NCBI GenBank assembly: GCA_020722575.1
Contig: DYKN01000003.1
Location: forward strand, 55,089 to 119,088
Source of the DNA: Rikenella microfusus
GTDB taxonomy: Bacteria; Bacteroidota; Bacteroidia; Bacteroidales; VadinHA17
DNA length: 64,000 nt
Direction: 5' to 3'
Below the pieces are notes generated by a model that saw nothing but the letters and a program-made list of their open reading frames with translations, searched no databases and was not told where the DNA came from. The translations under genes and the position numbers were made by a program. This document shows, piece after piece, positions 55,669-64,000 of this stretch; the first letter of the stretch is position 1; every line of letters begins with the position of its first letter.

Positions 55669-56351
55669 TATTTTATTTTTGTTTTTTGAAGGATCTCATC
55701 AATCATACCATAGTTCTTTGCCTCTTCTGCAGTCATCCAGTAATCCCTGTCGGCATCTTTTTCAACTTTTTCATAGGGGTTACCTGAATGCAGTGATATG
55801 ATTTCATAAAGTTCCTTTTTTAGCTTCAGTATTTCCCTTACGGTTATTTCAATATCGGAAGCATGACCTTCGGCTCCGCCCATTGGCTGGTGAATCATTA
55901 TACGAGAATGTTTCAGTGCTGATCTCTTTCCTTTTGTTCCGGCAGCCAGTAAAATAGCTCCCATAGATGCAGCCATACCGGTACAAATAGTGGCAATGTC
56001 AGCGGAAATATATTGCATCGTATCATATATACCAAGGCCGGCATGAACCGAACCTCCTGGTGTATTAAAATAAATCTGAATGTCTTTGCCCGGGTCGGTG
56101 GAATCCAGATAAAGAAGCTGTGCCTCAATAATATTTGCAACGTAATCGTCAATAGGCAGCCCCAGAAAAATTATCCTGTCCATCATCAGGCGGGAAAAAA
56201 CATCCATCGTTGCTACATTAAGCTGCCTCTCCTCTATTATTGTGGGAGAGATATAGCTGTTGTTTGCAATTGAAGTATAACGGTGGAGAGTAAGACTGCT
56301 TATCCCCATCCGGCTTCTTGCATATTTTTGGAAATCATCAATATAATCCAT
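55668..56351 (-). CDS. clpP: ClpP protease subunit
   Basis: Serine peptidase that forms the 14-mer chamber for ClpX. The 227-residue protein has the catalytic serine in GMAASMGA near 121, the histidine in IHQPMGG near 146, and an N-terminal extension of about 35 residues before the core. The extension may be a propeptide. The promoter overlaps the tig terminator (see separate entries). Confidence 0.96.
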   Translation of the reverse strand: MDYIDDFQKYARSRMGISSLTLHRYTSIANNSYISPTIIEERQLNVATMDVFSRLMMDRIIFLGLPIDDYVANIIEAQLLYLDSTDPGKDIQIYFNTPGGSVHAGLGIYDTMQYISADIATICTGMAASMGAILLAAGTKGKRSALKHSRIMIHQPMGGAEGHASDIEITVREILKLKKELYEIISLHSGNPYEKVEKDADRDYWMTAEEAKNYGMIDEILQKTKIK

Positions 56352-56376
56352 TGCTACAATCGTTTTGTTTATTTTA

Positions 56377-56409
56377 CAAAGATACTAAAAAGAGCAGCGG
56401 CGCTGCAAA
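56377..56409 (-). promoter_or_regulatory. Promoter of clpP-clpX
   Basis: On the minus strand TTTG (complement of 56406-56409) and TATCTTTG (complement of 56377-56384) are 21 bases apart. The spacer contains the hairpin that terminates tig, so read-through from tig and initiation for clpP share the same 30 bases. Confidence 0.65.
56387..56406 (-). terminator. Terminator of tig, inside the clpP promoter
   Basis: On the minus strand GCAGC-GCC-GCTGC (56406 to 56394) is followed by TCTTTTT (56393-56387). It starts 13 bases after the tig stop codon. The stem is short, so termination may be partial. Confidence 0.5.
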
Positions 56410-56419
56410 ATATTGATAA

Positions 56420-57766
56420 TTATTTAAAAAGATTATCAAACTCTTCAAGGCTAACTTTTTTAGCATCAAGAGTTACCATCTCCTTCAGAGTGTCAAGTGC
56501 CTTTTTCTCATACAGACGATTCATTATCTTTCTTGTTTCGTCTTCATTTTTTTTGAGCATATCAAGTGCAAAGTTTGAAACCTGCTCATCGGTTACATAA
56601 AAAATCCCATATTGATGAAACTTATACCTGGTGGCTTCTTCCGCTTCCTTTATTACCTCCTCTTCGGTAATTTTTATTTGGTTGTCGCGTATTATCTTCT
56701 TTATAATCAACTGCCATCTCAAATCGTCCAGAAAATTTCCAAAATATTTATCTATTTGTTCTTCTTCCGGGTTTTCTTGATTTTTTAACATCCATTTTTT
56801 AAGAAAGGTTTCAGGCAGATCAAATTTTACTCTGTCAAGGACATATTTTTTAAGGTCCAGGCTCAGTTTAAAATTGCTCTCTTCATTTAGATTTGCAGAA
56901 ATTTCCTCTTCCACCTTTGCGATGAACTCCTCTTCGCTTTTAACAACATCCTTGCCGTAAACCATGTCGAATAGCTCCTGGTTAAGTTCTGCTGAAACGA
57001 ATCGCTGTATTTGCTCTATGGTGAAACGGAAATCTCCCTCAATTTTTTCGGCTTTTTCTTTAGTAATTTTCAGGAGGCCTGCAATTTCAGAATTATTAGG
57101 GATTGCCTTCTTGATATCAAAAATCACGGCATCTCCAACCTTTTTACCTGTAAACTCCTTTTTTATTTCCTTATCATCAATAACATTGATTGCAATAGTA
57201 ACGCCTTCAGCTCTGACAGGCGTATCAGAAGAATCAACTTTAACCTGCTCAATAATACCCTTCAAAATATCTGACTCACCTGAAATATCAACAGTAATAA
57301 AATTACCATACCTCCGTTTGTAATTTTCGATATATTCATTTCTGATTTTCTCATCGGGGGTAATTTCATAAAAAGGTACTTTATTTTTCTTGCTTAGTTT
57401 AATCTCGAATTCAGGTTCAATGCCAAGTTCAAATTTAAACTCAAATTTCTCCTGCCTTTCGAAATCAATTTTTTCATCAGAATTTTCAATTGGTATGGGC
57501 TCACCCATATTGGTTATACTATTCTCCGTCAAGTAGTTTGTGATGCTTTCGGAAACCAGTTTATTTATTTCATCGGCTTTTGCAGCGGTGCCAAACATTT
57601 TTCTTATAATTCCAATTGGTACCATTCCAGGACGGAATCCTTTAAGGTTCGCTTTTTTTCTGTAGTCGCGCAACACTTTCTCTACTTTCTCCTCGTAGTC
57701 TGCTTTTTCTACTTCAACCTTCAGAATAATACTAAGGTTGTCAATGTTCTCTCTGGAAATATTCAT
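56420..57766 (-). CDS. tig: Trigger factor (ribosome-associated chaperone)
   Basis: Binds nascent chains at the ribosome exit tunnel. The 448-residue protein has the N-terminal ribosome-binding signature GFRPGMVP near 43-50, a central FKBP-like PPIase region (about 145-245) and a long helical, charged C-terminal chaperone domain. The PPIase part is divergent, as in other Bacteroidetes, and prolyl isomerase activity is uncertain. The pairing with clpP-clpX is widespread. The nearest good promoter lies upstream of the tRNA-Leu gene, so both may share a transcript. Confidence 0.93.
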   Translation of the reverse strand: MNISRENIDNLSIILKVEVEKADYEEKVEKVLRDYRKKANLKGFRPGMVPIGIIRKMFGTAAKADEINKLVSESITNYLTENSITNMGEPIPIENSDEKIDFERQEKFEFKFELGIEPEFEIKLSKKNKVPFYEITPDEKIRNEYIENYKRRYGNFITVDISGESDILKGIIEQVKVDSSDTPVRAEGVTIAINVIDDKEIKKEFTGKKVGDAVIFDIKKAIPNNSEIAGLLKITKEKAEKIEGDFRFTIEQIQRFVSAELNQELFDMVYGKDVVKSEEEFIAKVEEEISANLNEESNFKLSLDLKKYVLDRVKFDLPETFLKKWMLKNQENPEEEQIDKYFGNFLDDLRWQLIIKKIIRDNQIKITEEEVIKEAEEATRYKFHQYGIFYVTDEQVSNFALDMLKKNEDETRKIMNRLYEKKALDTLKEMVTLDAKKVSLEEFDNLFK

Positions 57767-57819
57767 TCAGGATATAATTAAAATTAATTCAGAAATAATT
57801 TAATTTTGATCTAACTATG

Positions 57820-57902
57820 TGCGGATGAAGGGACTCGAACCCTTACGTCACGAAGACACAAGATCCTAAATCTTGCTCGGCTACCAATTACGACACATCC
57901 GC
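57820..57902 (-). tRNA. tRNA-Leu (anticodon UAG)
   Basis: Acceptor stem GCGGATG/CATCCGC (57896-57902 with 57821-57827) and discriminator A at 57820 are clear. The anticodon arm is CAAGA-TTTAGGA-TCTTG with anticodon TAG. A long variable arm (GTC-TTCGT-GAC) marks a class II tRNA, and the T-arm AAGGG-TTCGAGT-CCCTT is perfect. CCA is not encoded. It lies 54 bases upstream of tig. Confidence 0.97.
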
Positions 57903-57913
57903 AAAAATCCCGG

Positions 57914-57944
57914 CAAAGGTACTTAAAAAAATTTTTTATACAAA
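57914..57944 (-). promoter_or_regulatory. Promoter of tRNA-Leu (and perhaps tig)
   Basis: On the minus strand TTTG (complement of 57941-57944) and TACCTTTG (complement of 57914-57921) are exactly 19 bases apart, about 12 bases before the tRNA 5' end. The 53 bases between tRNA and tig contain no -7 box, so tig may be read from here and the tRNA cut out. Confidence 0.7.
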
Positions 57945-57952
57945 GTTGTTTT

Positions 57953-58678
57953 TCAGCGACGGAGTTCGAAATTTTTTCCGAGATAAACTTTTCTTACCTG
58001 TTCATCTTCTGCAAGTTCAGCGGAGGTTCCTGATTTAAGTATTCGACCTTCAAACAGTAGATATGATCGGTCGGTAATAGAGAGAGTTTCGTGGACGTTA
58101 TGGTCGGTAATCAAGATGCCGATATTTTTATTTTTAAGATGAGCAACAATACTCTGAATATCTTCAACTGCTATTGGGTCGATACCTGCAAAGGGTTCAT
58201 CGAGAAGTATAAATCTGGGCTTAAGTGAGAGAGCACGAGCTATTTCAGTCCTCCTGCGTTCACCTCCGGAGAGTTGAATACCCTTGTTTTTTCTGATTTT
58301 CATCAAACCAAACTCATCGAGCATCTGTTCAAGCCTTTCTTCCTGCTCTTCCTTACTAAATTCCGAAAGCTCAAGTACAGCTCTGATGTTATCTTCTACA
58401 GAAAGATTTCTGAATATAGAAGGTTCCTGCGAAAGATATCCTATTCCCTTCCGTGCTCTTTTATACACCGGTAACGGAGTAATATCTTCATTATCAAGAA
58501 ATACTTTTCCCTCATTTGGTTTGATAAGTCCTACAATCATGTAAAAGGTGGTTGTTTTCCCGGCACCGTTTGGCCCCAGCAGTCCAACAATCTCTCCCTG
58601 CTCAACCTCAACCGACACATTGTTTACCACTTTACGGTTGCGGTATTTTTTTACAAGATCCCGGGTATACAGTTTCAT
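57953..58678 (-). CDS. lptB: LPS-export ABC transporter ATPase
   Basis: Drives lipopolysaccharide extraction from the inner membrane with LptFG. The 241-residue ATPase has Walker [12 protein letters not shown] near 35-45, Q-loop [15 protein letters not shown], signature [15 protein letters not shown] near 138 and Walker [13 protein letters not shown] near 157. The SQEPSIF and DHNVHET signatures are typical of LptB. It follows tatC by 11 bases on the same strand. Confidence 0.94.
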   Translation of the reverse strand: MKLYTRDLVKKYRNRKVVNNVSVEVEQGEIVGLLGPNGAGKTTTFYMIVGLIKPNEGKVFLDNEDITPLPVYKRARKGIGYLSQEPSIFRNLSVEDNIRAVLELSEFSKEEQEERLEQMLDEFGLMKIRKNKGIQLSGGERRRTEIARALSLKPRFILLDEPFAGIDPIAVEDIQSIVAHLKNKNIGILITDHNVHETLSITDRSYLLFEGRILKSGTSAELAEDEQVRKVYLGKNFELRR

Positions 58679-58689
58679 AGTTTAATCCA

Positions 58690-59574
58690 TTACAATGACT
58701 GTTTGGTCAGGTTTGTTTCTTCATTACCTTTCATAAAATCTTCATGCTCTCTCTGTTTCCTTTTATATACAGCTTTTGAAATTAGAATACCAATTTCATA
58801 AAGTCCCATAAGAGGAAGGGATACAAGTATCTGAGAGAAAATATCAGGTGGAGTAATGATAGCTGCCAGAATTAAAAGAACGACAATGGAATGTTTTCTG
58901 TACTTGATCATGAAAGAAGGCGTAATTACACCTATCTGTGTAAGAAATAAGGCAATAAGCGGGAACTCGAAGATCAACCCACTTGCAAGTACCACTGAAG
59001 ATATTGTCCCAATATATGACCTGATATAAATCTGGTTAACTACCTGGTCGCTTATTCTATACGATCCCAGAAAATGAATTGAGAGTGGGACAATTATAAA
59101 ATAGCCAAAGATAACTCCCAGAAAAAAAAGGAAGCCTGCAATTCCTGCTGCACCTCTGGCATATTTTCTCTCATGCGGATAGAGTGCAGGTTTTATAAAT
59201 CTCCAGAACTCCCAGAAAACATAAGGCATAGCAATAATCAATCCTGCCACTATCGAAACTGCAAAATGAGTAGTAAGCTGCCCCGACATTTTTATACTTA
59301 TCAATTCAAAAGGCTTGGTATTGATACACAGCAGGTCGGTATTAAGAAAATGACCTATTTTACATAATGTTCTGTTAGTAAAAAAGTCAGGGTTTTTTGG
59401 TGCTAAAATAATATTATTAAAAATAAAATTTTTCTGAGTAAATGCCAGAACGGTAAAAATTACAATTGATGATATTGAACGTATAATATGCCATCTTAAT
59501 TCTTCAAGGTGCTCAAGAAATGACATTTCCTTCTCTCCATCAGCATTTTTCCATTTTCTCTTCCTGAATCCCAT
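58690..59574 (-). CDS. tatC: Twin-arginine translocase subunit TatC
   Basis: Core of the Tat protein export channel. The 294-residue protein has six hydrophobic segments and the N-terminal MSFLEHLEELRWHIIRS that recognises the twin-arginine signal. The extra loop after the first helix is larger than in E. coli, as in other Bacteroidetes. I prefer the ATG at 59574 (MGFRKRKW) to an upstream start at 59670. No tatA/tatB is in the window. Confidence 0.93.
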   Translation of the reverse strand: MGFRKRKWKNADGEKEMSFLEHLEELRWHIIRSISSIVIFTVLAFTQKNFIFNNIILAPKNPDFFTNRTLCKIGHFLNTDLLCINTKPFELISIKMSGQLTTHFAVSIVAGLIIAMPYVFWEFWRFIKPALYPHERKYARGAAGIAGFLFFLGVIFGYFIIVPLSIHFLGSYRISDQVVNQIYIRSYIGTISSVVLASGLIFEFPLIALFLTQIGVITPSFMIKYRKHSIVVLLILAAIITPPDIFSQILVSLPLMGLYEIGILISKAVYKRKQREHEDFMKGNEETNLTKQSL

Positions 59575-59627
59575 AACAAGTAAAATAAGGTTGTAAAGAT
59601 GATAAAACTTATTTTTCAAAACAATAG

Positions 59628-59700
59628 TATATTTGTATCCCTTTTTCTGGACCAGTATGTCTACTGGCATACATGTCCATTTTCCTCAATATGTGCCAGT
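59628..59700 (+). promoter_or_regulatory. -7 box and mutually exclusive inverted repeats in the recQ leader
   Basis: TATATTTG at 59628-59635 fits the rightward -7 consensus. Just downstream, CCAGTA (59652-59657) pairs with TACTGG (59662-59667), while ACTGGCA (59663-59669) can also pair with TGCCAGT (59694-59700), so the two stems compete. The recQ start is 170 bases further on. No intrinsic terminator is visible between them. Also here is a 60-codon open frame with no recognisable features. Confidence 0.4.
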
Positions 59701-59871
59701 TAAAGACTCTAAAATTGGGGAATTTTAAAAATTTTTACACTGGAAATTCTGAAATAAAAAGGATAGAAGGCACTATACGAGGAGTAATAAAAATATTTTC
59801 AACAGGTAGAGCCAATATAAAAATTTATATTAACTTTAATATAATAAATATATAGAAGGAAAAGATTAAAA

Positions 59872-62064
59872 ATGGGAAAGATTCCGGAAGACAAAGTTAT
59901 TCATGATTATTTGAAGAAGTATTTTGGTTTTGACACCTTCAAGGGGTTGCAGGAACCTATAATAAAAAATGTGCTTGCAGGCAGAGATACATTTGTACTT
60001 ATGCCAACAGGCGGAGGTAAGTCACTATGTTACCAGCTTCCTGCAGTTATGCTAGAAGGCACGGCTATCGTTATCTCACCCCTGATTGCGCTCATGAAAA
60101 ATCAGGTTGATGCGATGAGAAACTTCGCAACCGAAGATGAGGTAGCTCATTTTCTTAATTCCTCGCTGACAAAATCGGAAATTACAAAAGTAAAAAATGA
60201 TGTCCTTAAAGGAGATACAAAATTATTATATGTTGCTCCTGAATCTCTGACAAAGGATGAGAATATTGAGTTTCTTAGAAATATTAAAGTTTCATTCTAT
60301 GCCGTTGATGAGGCACATTGTATTTCGGAATGGGGGCACGATTTCAGACCTGAGTACAGAAGAATACGACCCATTATCGACACAATTGGAAGATCACCAA
60401 TTATAGCACTTACAGCCACGGCTACTCCAAAGGTTCAGCACGATATTCAAAAGAACCTCGGGATTCTTGAAGCCGAAGTATTCAAATCTTCCTTCAACCG
60501 TCCAAATTTGTATTATGAAGTAAGGTCAAAGGTAGATGCTACCAAGGAGATAATTAGATACATAAAAAATAACCCGGGAAAATCGGGAATAATTTATTGC
60601 CTTAGCAGGAAAAAAGTGGAAGAGCTGGCAGAGACACTGAAAGTAAATGGTATAAGGGCATTACCATATCATGCCGGGCTTGATACTGCTACACGCACCG
60701 CAAATCAGGATAAATTTTTGATGGAGGAAGCAGATGTAATTGTTGCAACAATTGCTTTCGGAATGGGTATTGATAAACCCGACATAAGATATGTGATCCA
60801 TTATGATATTCCCAAAAGCCTTGAAGGGTATTATCAGGAGACAGGCCGTGCAGGAAGAGACGGAGGAGAAGGAAGGTGCATAGCTTATTATAGTTACAAC
60901 GATATTCAGAAACTTGAGAAATTCATGCAGGGAAAACCTGTTGCAGAACAGGAGATAGGCAAACAGCTCCTGCTTGAAGTGGTATCGTATGCTGAGTCGT
61001 CAGTATGTCGGCGTAAGACACTGCTTCATTATTTTGGTGAGGAATATGAACGCGAAAACTGTGAAGCCTGTGACAACTGTCTTCATCCTAAAATTCAATT
61101 TGAAGGAAGTGAATATGTGGTTACCGTTCTTGAAGCCGTTCTGGCTGTCAAGGAAAAATTCAAAGCCGATCATATTGCCAATATTCTAGCAGGTAAAGCC
61201 ACCTCGGCAATAAAATCATATAAGCATCACAAACTCGATATTTTCGGTGCAGGAGAAGAAAAAGACGAGAAATTCTGGAATATGGTTATAAGGCAGGCAC
61301 TGATTGCCAAACTTCTAACAAAAGACATTGAAAATTATGGTCTTCTAAAGCTTACACCCAAAGGCAAAGAATTCCTTGAGAACCCCACTGAATTCATGCT
61401 GGTAGAAGACCATGATTACAGCGATGCCGAGGAAGAAGAGGGCGGTGGTTTCGGCGCCAAAACCGCAACTGTCGACGAAGAACTCTTCAGCATTTTGAAA
61501 GACCTGAGAAAAAAGATATCAAAACAAAAAAATGTCCCTCCCTTTGTAATCTTCCAGGACCCCTCCCTTGAAGAGATGGCAATACAGTATCCCATCACCC
61601 TTGAGGAACTTCAGAATATATCGGGCGTTGGAGCAGGCAAGGCCCAGAGATATGGGAAAGAATTTATAGAGGTCATCAAAAAATATGTGGAAGAGAAAGA
61701 AATCATCAGGCCCCTGGATATGGTGGTCAAATCGGTTGTAAACAAGTCGGGAATTAAAGTTTATATAATCCAGAGTATCGACATGAAAAGGCCTCTTGAA
61801 GATATTGCTGAAGCAAAAGGGCTCGAAATGGATGAACTGCTATCGGAAATTGAAGCAATAGTCAATTCAGGGACAAGAATTAACCTCGATTATTATATCA
61901 ACATGGTGATGGATGATGAAAAACAACAGGAGATCTATTCATATTTCAGGGAAGAAGCTGAAAGTGACTCACTGGAAGATGCGATAAATGCACTTGGAAA
62001 CGAGTTTGAAGAAGAAGAAATAAGGCTTATGCGAATCAAGTTCCTCTCCGAAATGGGTAATTAA
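59872..62064 (+). CDS. recQ: ATP-dependent DNA helicase RecQ
   Basis: 3'-5' helicase in recombination and replication repair. The 730-residue protein has a superfamily 2 helicase core (Walker A MPTGGGKSLCYQ near 44-55, DEAH near 145, GRAGRDGG near 326), the zinc-binding RQC segment (CRRKT...CEACDNC, about 376-404) and winged helix, an acidic linker (AEEEEGGG near 519), an HRDC domain (about 540-625) and a C-terminal HTH_40-like region (about 640-730), as in other Bacteroidetes. Its stop abuts the convergent glycosyltransferase. Confidence 0.95.
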   Translation: MGKIPEDKVIHDYLKKYFGFDTFKGLQEPIIKNVLAGRDTFVLMPTGGGKSLCYQLPAVMLEGTAIVISPLIALMKNQVDAMRNFATEDEVAHFLNSSLTKSEITKVKNDVLKGDTKLLYVAPESLTKDENIEFLRNIKVSFYAVDEAHCISEWGHDFRPEYRRIRPIIDTIGRSPIIALTATATPKVQHDIQKNLGILEAEVFKSSFNRPNLYYEVRSKVDATKEIIRYIKNNPGKSGIIYCLSRKKVEELAETLKVNGIRALPYHAGLDTATRTANQDKFLMEEADVIVATIAFGMGIDKPDIRYVIHYDIPKSLEGYYQETGRAGRDGGEGRCIAYYSYNDIQKLEKFMQGKPVAEQEIGKQLLLEVVSYAESSVCRRKTLLHYFGEEYERENCEACDNCLHPKIQFEGSEYVVTVLEAVLAVKEKFKADHIANILAGKATSAIKSYKHHKLDIFGAGEEKDEKFWNMVIRQALIAKLLTKDIENYGLLKLTPKGKEFLENPTEFMLVEDHDYSDAEEEEGGGFGAKTATVDEELFSILKDLRKKISKQKNVPPFVIFQDPSLEEMAIQYPITLEELQNISGVGAGKAQRYGKEFIEVIKKYVEEKEIIRPLDMVVKSVVNKSGIKVYIIQSIDMKRPLEDIAEAKGLEMDELLSEIEAIVNSGTRINLDYYINMVMDDEKQQEIYSYFREEAESDSLEDAINALGNEFEEEEIRLMRIKFLSEMGN

Positions 62065-63156
62065 TTATTTTTTCCAGCCCTGCTGGCCCGGGAGAAGAAA
62101 AAAGAGTATCCCAACTCCATAAAAAGGATAAAGTAACTGAAGAGGAATAATCAGACCTGTGAATGGTTTCTGTCCGTAAAAGCGCCCCATTTTATGAATT
62201 AACGGAATGTCGGCAACATTTTTCAAAATAAAACATACAAGAAACATCGGCAGGAACCTTAAATCAAATAAAGATGCTACAGTCAAAAACCCGAGGGCAA
62301 AAACTGTGGTAAAAACTGTTACCGATAAGAGAATTGTTAATATATCCCTGTATGCTCCTGCTTTGGAAATCCACCTTGCCCTCTGCCTCAAAAGTTTATA
62401 AAGCGAGCCGGCTGCAGGAGTAACAACCATACCATCAGAGGCTGATAACCACACTATCTTATTGTTTAAATGTGATTTAACAGCATGAAGGAGGAACACA
62501 TCATCGCCTGAAGGAATTTTCTCATAAATCTGTCCATAGTATTTGAGAAACAATTCTCTTTTGATCCCGAGGTTTGCGCCATTGCATAGCACAGCCTTCC
62601 CTGCCTGCGCCAGACCGGCGGTTATACCCTGCAGTCCAAGCCATTCTGCCTGCTGAAAAATATTAAACAATCCCTTACCACAATCAAGCTTCACAGGACC
62701 AATTATCATTGAAGGCTTCTCAGCTTCATAAATGGTGGAAAATGAAGATAGCCATGATGGCAATGGTCGACAATCAGCGTCGGTTGTTATTATCAGTTCT
62801 GCAGAAGAAGCCTCAACACCCGCAAGTATGGCCTGTTTTTTACCTGTTCCTTTGTTCCTTAGCACCCTGTATCTTTCAATCCCCGTGAAATCTGATGCAA
62901 CTTCAAATGTTGCATCGGTGGAATTATCATCCACAACAATCACTTCAAAACTTCCTGAAGGATAATTCTGTACTGCAATTGATTCCAGAATATGCGTAAT
63001 ATTCTCTTCTTCATTCCGACAGGGAATAATTACAGCAATATCTGTTTGGTTTCCCGATTTGCTTGCAGTAAATTTTTCTGAAGGGATGTTTTTTAATGCA
63101 ATAATGAAGAATGCAAGATAAAGCAGAAACGGTATAATCAGAAGCCATGCCATCAT
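62065..63156 (-). CDS. GT2-family glycosyltransferase, membrane-anchored
   Basis: A 363-residue protein with an N-terminal membrane segment (1-22), a GT2 GT-A domain (about 42-270) with VIIPCRNEEENI, VVDDNST, TTDADCRPLP and the RQRARWISK (QxxRW-type) motif near 255, and two to three C-terminal membrane segments. The (Q/R)xxRW motif suggests processive or membrane-linked polysaccharide or glycolipid synthesis. Its substrate is unknown. The recQ stop directly abuts it. Confidence 0.9.
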   Translation of the reverse strand: MMAWLLIIPFLLYLAFFIIALKNIPSEKFTASKSGNQTDIAVIIPCRNEEENITHILESIAVQNYPSGSFEVIVVDDNSTDATFEVASDFTGIERYRVLRNKGTGKKQAILAGVEASSAELIITTDADCRPLPSWLSSFSTIYEAEKPSMIIGPVKLDCGKGLFNIFQQAEWLGLQGITAGLAQAGKAVLCNGANLGIKRELFLKYYGQIYEKIPSGDDVFLLHAVKSHLNNKIVWLSASDGMVVTPAAGSLYKLLRQRARWISKAGAYRDILTILLSVTVFTTVFALGFLTVASLFDLRFLPMFLVCFILKNVADIPLIHKMGRFYGQKPFTGLIIPLQLLYPFYGVGILFFLLPGQQGWKK

Positions 63157-63209
63157 TTATCATGAAGCCATTCGTAGAAAAAACAGTGCCCGGTTATCAT
63201 TCGAAGAGC

Positions 63210-64000
63210 TTATTTATACTCATCCCAGCTTTTGATTGCAAGGTCTTTTGCACTTAGCCGACAGAAGGCCAGAATAAAAGCATTAGCAAGCCGGGCATTT
63301 GTTAGCAGAGGCACGTTATAGTCGACTGCACTTCGTCTTATCAGGTAATCGTTATTTAGCTCATTCTGAGACAAATTCTTAGGAATATTGATTACCATAT
63401 CCACCTGTCCGGTTTTAATCAGTTCAATAGTATTTGGTGACTTTTCTTCATCGGGCCAATGAGCAACTTCTGCTTCTATGCCTGAATTAGCAAGGAATTG
63501 TTGTGTTCCTCTTGTAGCATATAGTTTGTATCCTTTATCACTCAGAGCTTTGACAGCTCTGATCAGGTCGGCTTTTGATTTTGCAGTACCGGTTGAGAGG
63601 AGGATACCCTTTGATGGTATTCTGTATCCGACTGAGAACATTGCTTTAAGGATGGCTTCATAAAAATCTTCGCCCAGGCATCCAACTTCTCCGGTTGATG
63701 CCATATCAACACCAAGGACAGGGTCGGCTTTAGCCAGGCGCGAGAAACTGAACTGGGGTGCCTTTACACCCACATAATCAAGATCAAAGGCCGATTTACG
63801 AGGTTTTTCAACAGGTATGCCGAGCATAACTTTTGTAGCCATTTCTATAAGGTTAATTTTCAAAACCTTTGAAACAAACGGCATGCTCCGGCTTGCCCTC
63901 AGATTGCATTCAATAACCTTTATCTCATTATCTTTTGCCAGGAACTGGATATTGAAAGGCCCGGTAATTTTAAGTTCTTTAGCAATTTCACGGGAGATAC
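63210..64000 (-). CDS. carB: Carbamoyl-phosphate synthase large subunit, C-terminal part
   Basis: The 3' end of carB; the gene continues beyond base 64000. The visible 263 residues contain the end of the second ATP-grasp domain (IECNLRASRSMPFVSK) and the C-terminal MGS-like allosteric domain (GILLSTGTAKSKADLIRAVKAL in pieces, YATRGT, MVINIPKNL, YLIRRSAVDYNVPLLTN). This domain binds regulatory nucleotides or ornithine in E. coli. The enzyme makes carbamoyl phosphate for arginine and pyrimidine synthesis. The stop is followed after 53 bases by the GT2 start. Confidence 0.96.
   Translation of the reverse strand, partial: ISREIAKELKITGPFNIQFLAKDNEIKVIECNLRASRSMPFVSKVLKINLIEMATKVMLGIPVEKPRKSAFDLDYVGVKAPQFSFSRLAKADPVLGVDMASTGEVGCLGEDFYEAILKAMFSVGYRIPSKGILLSTGTAKSKADLIRAVKALSDKGYKLYATRGTQQFLANSGIEAEVAHWPDEEKSPNTIELIKTGQVDMVINIPKNLSQNELNNDYLIRRSAVDYNVPLLTNARLANAFILAFCRLSAKDLAIKSWDEYK

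Noticed and set aside
59673..59855. 60-codon open frame in the tatC-recQ gap
   Set aside because: A/T-driven composition, no recognisable motif, and it lies in a probable leader; not supported as a gene.

Overview
The window is a chromosomal segment of a Bacteroidota bacterium, most likely a Bacteroidales relative. Support comes from the lineage-typical -7 promoter box (TAnnTTTG, with TTTG-like -33 boxes) upstream of many genes, the weak ribosome binding sites, DUF4369/TlpA lipoproteins, a GH97 enzyme, the GT3-GT35 glycogen fusion, and Bacteroidetes-type ClpX, trigger factor and TatC proteins. I see no insertion sequence, prophage, CRISPR array or rRNA. There is one tRNA, a Leu(UAG).

Layout. 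(1) 1-12.6 kb is a deoxysugar catabolic locus. A GntR/UTRA regulator and an L-fuculokinase read rightward. A leftward operon encodes a 2-oxoacid dehydrogenase E2 and a fused E1, a fuculose-phosphate-type aldolase, a PHP-domain protein, an aldolase/short-chain-dehydrogenase fusion and a zinc alcohol dehydrogenase. One 16-bp palindrome sits between the two divergent promoters and carries the -33 box of each. A PfkB sugar kinase enters from the left edge. (2) 13.0-21.5 kb is a complete tryptophan operon in the order trpE-G-D-C-F-B-A, continuing without a break into cysE and cysK. It is preceded by a promoter, a 20-codon leader peptide rich in Trp and Cys codons, an antiterminator candidate and a strong intrinsic terminator: a ribosome-mediated attenuator that could sense Trp and perhaps Cys. 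(3) 21.7-27.6 kb holds comM, a protein with two SiaB-like kinase domains, lpxH, and two TlpA-like lipoproteins, one of which has lost the first active-site cysteine.

(4) 27.8-38.9 kb is a glycogen island: debranching enzyme, GT4 glycosyltransferase, GH57 enzyme, a 1407-residue glycogen synthase/phosphorylase fusion and, convergently, a branching enzyme. (5) 39-49 kb is housekeeping: ribF, ahcY, a Rieske-like lipoprotein with altered ligands, a small basic secreted protein, greA, a HIT protein, comF, and then on the minus strand ruvC, an S41 protease, an EamA transporter, serS, rpmA and rplU. (6) 49.4-54.3 kb has a DUF151 nuclease, GH97, thyA, folA and a lipoprotein. (7) 54.4-59.6 kb on the minus strand is clpX, clpP, tig, tRNA-Leu, lptB and tatC. 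(8) 59.9-64 kb is recQ, a GT2 glycosyltransferase and the 3' part of carB.

The strongest lead is the Trp/Cys leader peptide in front of a fused tryptophan-cysteine operon. Both pathways consume serine, and the leader encodes Trp-Cys-Trp-Cys-Ser-Ala-Trp. All functional statements are inferences from sequence recognition; no database search was run.
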